A DNA stretch of 64,000 nucleotides from Aporrectodea caliginosa (Eukaryota > Annelida > Clitellata > Crassiclitellata > Lumbricidae). The stretch is from NCBI GenBank assembly GCA_020284085.1, contig JACEVL010000415.1, forward strand, positions 1,822,719-1,886,718. The letters run 5' to 3'. A model generated the notes under the pieces. The model saw only the letters and a list, made by a program, of their open reading frames with translations, was not told the DNA's origin and ran no database searches. The position numbers and the translations under genes are program-made. This document shows, piece after piece, positions 60,020-64,000 of the stretch; within the stretch, counting starts at the first letter, position 1, and each line of letters starts with the position of its first letter.

Positions 60020-60473
60020 GGGGCCGTCCATAAATGACGTCACGCAATTTTGGCCAATTTTTAACCCCCTCCTCCCTCGTCACACTTCGTCACAAAAAGT
60101 AACACCTCCTCTGAAAATGACGTCACAAAGCTCTGACCCCCTAAAACCAAATTTCCATGGCAAAGCAAAATGCTCCTTCATGGAACAAATAGGGAAAGCA
60201 TGAATATTTTAAAATCTAACGGTGACCAAATATTGAAATAATTAGAAAATTATTAATAATGGTGCCCATATACATTAAAATAATTTTAAAAATAATTAAA
60301 ATTTAATCCTCAAAATTAGTGCTGTCATTAATCAAATTAAATTGTTGTTAATTGTTAAATTTAATAACATAGACCTGGTGTGACGTCACACCTCTCAGAC
60401 CCCACCCCCATGTCACACATCGTCACAAATTTCCGACCCCCCTAGGTGCGTGACGTCATTTATGGACGGCCCC
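60020..60473. mobile_element. 454-bp inverted-repeat MITE nested in a dispersed repeat
   Basis: Ends GGGGCCGTCCATAAATGACG and CGTCATTTATGGACGGCCCC are perfect inverted repeats extending through TCACG. Flanks show a 3-bp ATA duplication (60017-60019, 60474-60476). Subterminal GTCACACTTCGTCACAAA / GTCACACATCGTCACAAA motifs occur near both ends. The host repeat joined across the element matches 21170-21270. No transposase; superfamily not assigned. Confidence 0.9.
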
Positions 60474-60693
60474 ATATGAAGGCGGGTGGCCAGTCCTCTC
60501 CCTCGCCGTCTCATCTTCTCACCGAAAGTGCACGGTCAGTGTACTCATTATGGCTGAACACTGAACAGGCTAGGCAAAACTCTCGATCCAAAATTTTACC
60601 CTGGAGGGATTTGATAGTCCAGCACGCTAACCACTAAAGGCCTACACTATCAAGCACTCCCACTCTGAGAGAATAAAACTGGCACACTCATGA

Positions 60694-60848
60694 CAGGGGT
60701 GTAGCCACGAAAAAAATTCGGAGGGGGTTTTAAGTATTCGTGGGGGTTCCATTGGAAATGTTCGTATTTTTCAACATGTTTAGTGCTTAATAACAGTAAT
60801 GCATTTATGGGGGGTGAACCCGTAAAACCACCCCTAAATACGCCCATG
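60694..60848. mobile_element. hAT-like MITE, 155 bp, 8-bp target duplication
   Basis: Left CAGGGGTGTAGCCACG; the right end reversed reads CATGGGCGTATTTAGG (diverged). The flanking ACTCATGA (60686-60693 and 60849-60856) is perfect. 60860-61740 shows no gene. Confidence 0.85.
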
Positions 60849-61806
60849 ACTCATGAACGCCCATGCATTCCAGATGGAAGGTAGACAGAGACTAATTCAT
60901 CCGACTGGATACTACAGCGTGCTAGGTATTTGTATACAGAATACATACGTGCCATTCCTGTCAGTCTGTCATGGTGACGCTAGACACGAACTGTCAGCTG
61001 ATCTTCCCACTTTCATTTCATTCCTCCCGCCTCATAACTTCCCTACTTATAAGCTATCCATGTAGAATGAAATTCCCTATTCACTCAAATTAATACATAT
61101 ATCTGTAGGTGCACATATATTTATTTTATATGGTTGAACTTTCTTCGTTTAGATATATGTTGTTTATAAATATATGTTGATTATATATTATTAGTAAGAG
61201 TGTGATTTAACTATGACGCAATCCATTGTTATCGAAAATTGTAGACGACGTGACGTCGACAAAACACGAACCTTGACACAAGTTGATCTTTGGCGGAGAT
61301 CTATTTATAATTATAATAGCTACGGTTTAGACCTTCTACGCTGAGTCATCGTGTTTTGTTATCTAGACAACATTTTTAAATTCTTTAAACTTTGCATTGA
61401 ACAAGGCCTGAATTGCAGTTACTCGGAATGGCTGCTAATCACCGATGACGTTGTTTTCACAAGATATAATCACGATGTCACCAACTGATGTCTGCATGGT
61501 TGCCTCGTGTTGCCGCGTTTGATTTGATGATCAAACCTAACCTATAGGCCTACTGGGCACCGTTTGTGAGGACCACAAACAATAAAATGCTTAATAATTA
61601 ATGAAGCGCTTACATTCCGTTGACGAATTTGCGCGGACTCCATTTACGTAGCCTACATGTTTCGGCAAACATTTAGTATCGGGGTGCGTAAGTTTATTGG
61701 CGTTTTACAGTATCTTTTGGCATGGAGCGCGGAAGGTACGAGGTTTTCTAATGACGACACTAACTCTAACCGACCCTCACGACGCCTAACCTTACCCTAA
61801 CCGGTC

Positions 61807-62417
61807 TACGTTCAAAACCGCGATCACAAAACAGCGATCGTCAAAACCGCGATCACAAAATAGCGATACACAAAACAGCGACTGCATCAAAATAGCGATC
61901 ATCAAAACAGCGATTTAATTCGAAGATTGACTGTTGATTGGTTCTGATTGCGAACCTAATTAGCGTTAATTATTTTACTAAATCATTGAAGTTGTTGGAG
62001 TGAGAGCGGAAATGACAGCGTTGATTGATCCTGATTGCGAACTTAATTGAACTTAAAATGTTGTAGTTAAGTACATCGCAGGACAAATACCAAATCTAGG
62101 CTATCTAAAAGATTCTACAGAGAAACTGCAGACAAATTGAAAAAGCATCGTCGGCGATTACACTAATCGACCTATATTGGACAACTTTCGTGGAATTGTA
62201 CATAATTCAAGTCTTCAAATTTAACATTACACATTTATTATAATTACGGTATATAGGCCCTAATACTTCGTGATAGCCTACATTTAAACTTTCTATAATA
62301 AATCGGTGAAATCACTGTTTTGATGATCGCAATTTTATGCAGTCGCTGTTTTGTGCATCGCTATTTTGTGATCGCGGTTTTGACGATCGCTGTTTTGTGA
62401 TCGCGGTTTTGAACGTA
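61807..62417. mobile_element. Foldback element with ~108-bp arms built of GCGATC-NN-CAAAA subrepeats
   Basis: The left arm (61807-61916) reads TACGTTCAAAACCGCGATCA and then repeats CAAAACAGCGATCGTCAAAA-type units. The right arm (62310-62417) is its near-perfect reverse complement. Each arm holds seven to eight CAAAAnnGCGAT subunits. It sits inside a repeat related to 35694-35813 (left flank CTAACCGACCCTCACGAC, right flank CCCTAACCGACTCACG). Confidence 0.85.
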
Positions 62418-62822
62418 AACCCCCTAACCGACTCACGAAACCTACGCATCACGATGCTAAATGTTTACCATCGTTCCTAGGGCACGTCGGACCCGTTTAC
62501 AGACATGCACTGGAGAACTGTGAACCAGGCCGCCCAAGGCCTTTATTTAGTTAGGCCTATGTGTTTATGTTTAAGAAAGCAGCTAAATATGTACTTAAAT
62601 ATGTAGTAACTCAGCATCCGAGCTGACAGTGAACGATGTAAATTAGCATCCTAGAAGTAGCTTGCTACTGACTTTGTTGTATAAATAGTCGTAATTATAA
62701 TAACAATTAAAATTTACCAATCTCGTCACCAGCGTTACCGCAAAGCGCCCTGTTTGGCTAGATTTGACCAACCGAAGGCTAAATACAATGCAGGACGCGC
62801 TATAACCCTCTGTCAGCCACAC

Positions 62823-62856
62823 CATAATGTAAGAGATATCTCACATTACATTATGG
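62823..62856. repeat. Short palindrome
   Basis: CATAATGTAA at one end and TTACATTATG at the other flank the self-complementary GAGATATCTC; possible relic of a small foldback element. Confidence 0.55.
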
Positions 62857-63289
62857 CCACAACCGCCACACTAGGTGTCCCACGATGCGCTGGAACGTGG
62901 ATGTGAAGACTTGTTGGAAAGGATACTATTTTATATTTCTCGTGTTGAATACCGTAGGTCAGAGCGACATCTGTCGGAACTAGCTGTAGCTGACCTCGGT
63001 TCATTATGGAAAAATCAACACAACTGTTTTCAATCGGTTTGTTATTGTACTTTGGCGCCCGAGGCGTTGTTAGTGAGACAGAGGACAGTGGGCGTGCACT
63101 TATCGGAAAAGAACTATCACCTTTTTGAACTTATCTCGCTTTCCCCTCTGCACACGGTTGCATTTAAGACCCGTGGAGTACCTGTCTGTCATGCGCACTG
63201 ACGCAATATGTGAGATGGCTTAGTGAGGTTCCCTAGAAGACGTGATATAAATAGCCAAAAACATAGGCCTACATAGGCTACAGACAGAC

Positions 63290-63373
63290 ATACGTACATA
63301 CATGTATGCATGTATACTTACATACATGCTTACATACATACATACATACATACATACACACAATCATACATGC

Positions 63374-63417
<44 letters not shown>

Positions 63418-63605
63418 TACAACATACATACATACATACATACATACATACATACATACATACATACATACATACATACATACATACATACATACATACA
63501 TACATACATACATACATACATCCATACATACATACATACATACATACATACATTACATACATACATCCATACATACATACTTATTACATACATACATACA
63601 TATTA
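63290..63605. repeat. (ACAT)n microsatellite
   Basis: About 75 ACAT units with rare CCAT and TTAC interruptions. IHTY and MYVC frames are artefacts. Confidence 0.95.
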
Positions 63606-63828
63606 TGTCCTACGTTCATTGCTAGCATGGTGTTCAGGTTTGTTTAACTGCGCCTCGTCGAGTGAACTCGGTAATGTTATGCAAATCTCGCCATCGCAAC
63701 TCGACTTCGTAAATCGTTATACGGAGCCTTTCCCACTAAAATTTAAATGTAAAATGTAGACGTTTTTATATATAGCGACTGTATAGCCTCGACCTACCAT
63801 GCTCATTTTTCAATGAATTTCAATAATC

Positions 63829-63908
63829 GGGTTAAATCTTCACTACCTCTGCCCGTTTGAATGGGTGAAACCCCAGTGAAGGTTCCCGTGTACGGAACGT
63901 GTTAACCC
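63829..63908 (+). ncRNA. Candidate structured RNA: 80-nt three-way junction
   Basis: Outer stem GGGTTAA / TTAACCC (63829-63835 with 63902-63908). Second stem CTTCACT / AGTGAAG (63838-63844 with 63875-63881), carrying an apical CCCGT / ATGGG hairpin. Third stem GTTCC / GGAAC (63882-63886 with 63894-63898). Stems are contiguous and do not overlap. The loop sequences recur, without the outer pairing, at 46909-46945. No known ribozyme core is visible. Confidence 0.35.
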
Positions 63909-64000
63909 AAGATTTAAACCTCTCAAATAAACCACTATGGGAGCATCCATAAAGGACTTCCGCAATGAGGGGAGGGAGGTAATACAAATGCGGACAAGGG

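Overview
This window is animal nuclear DNA. It has AT-rich intergenic sequence, GC-richer exons, GT-AG introns, and a dense load of microsatellites, tRNA-derived SINEs, LINE 3' ends and cut-and-paste transposons. The mix of repeats and a CABYR/SPA17-type RIIa-domain gene suggests a marine invertebrate, perhaps a deuterostome. That species-level guess is weak, because no sequence here identifies a taxon.

Layout. 1-17.4 kb is almost entirely repeats: tandem arrays, SINEs and LINE ends. 17.46-20.70 kb (minus) holds a 1081-codon, GC-rich reading frame for a low-complexity protein I do not recognise. 21-34 kb is mostly tetranucleotide, CTGT/CAGA, GGA and TATG arrays, with one hAT-like insertion and an 18-bp minisatellite. 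34.9-45.5 kb is rich in mobile elements. It contains a duplicated locus with a hairpin whose pairing is preserved by paired changes (35.3 and 41.45 kb), a four-level nest (satellite, hAT, LINE, hAT) at 37.1-39.4 kb, and a tandem duplication split by a 1.3-kb element at 43.3-45.5 kb. A broken reading frame (42.54-43.03 kb, minus) lies between them.

47.6-52 kb appears to be a snoRNA locus on the plus strand. It has four copies of one box C/D snoRNA and two diverged copies of a second, downstream of a 5'TOP-like start. Tail-to-tail with it, 52.57-57.58 kb (minus), is the best gene of the window. A 190-nt exon encoding an RIIa docking domain joins in frame to a 4.3-kb exon, giving a 1510-residue, mostly disordered Ser/Thr-rich protein.

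57.6-64 kb contains a 205-bp-arm palindrome whose arms both encode the start of a THAP zinc finger, two hAT insertions with 8-bp target duplications, two other foldback or inverted-repeat elements, a three-way-junction candidate RNA and an ACAT array.

No metabolic pathway or operon links the genes. Apart from the convergent snoRNA and RIIa genes, the window records layered transposition and repeat expansion around a few genes. All reading was by eye; no alignment, folding or database search was run.
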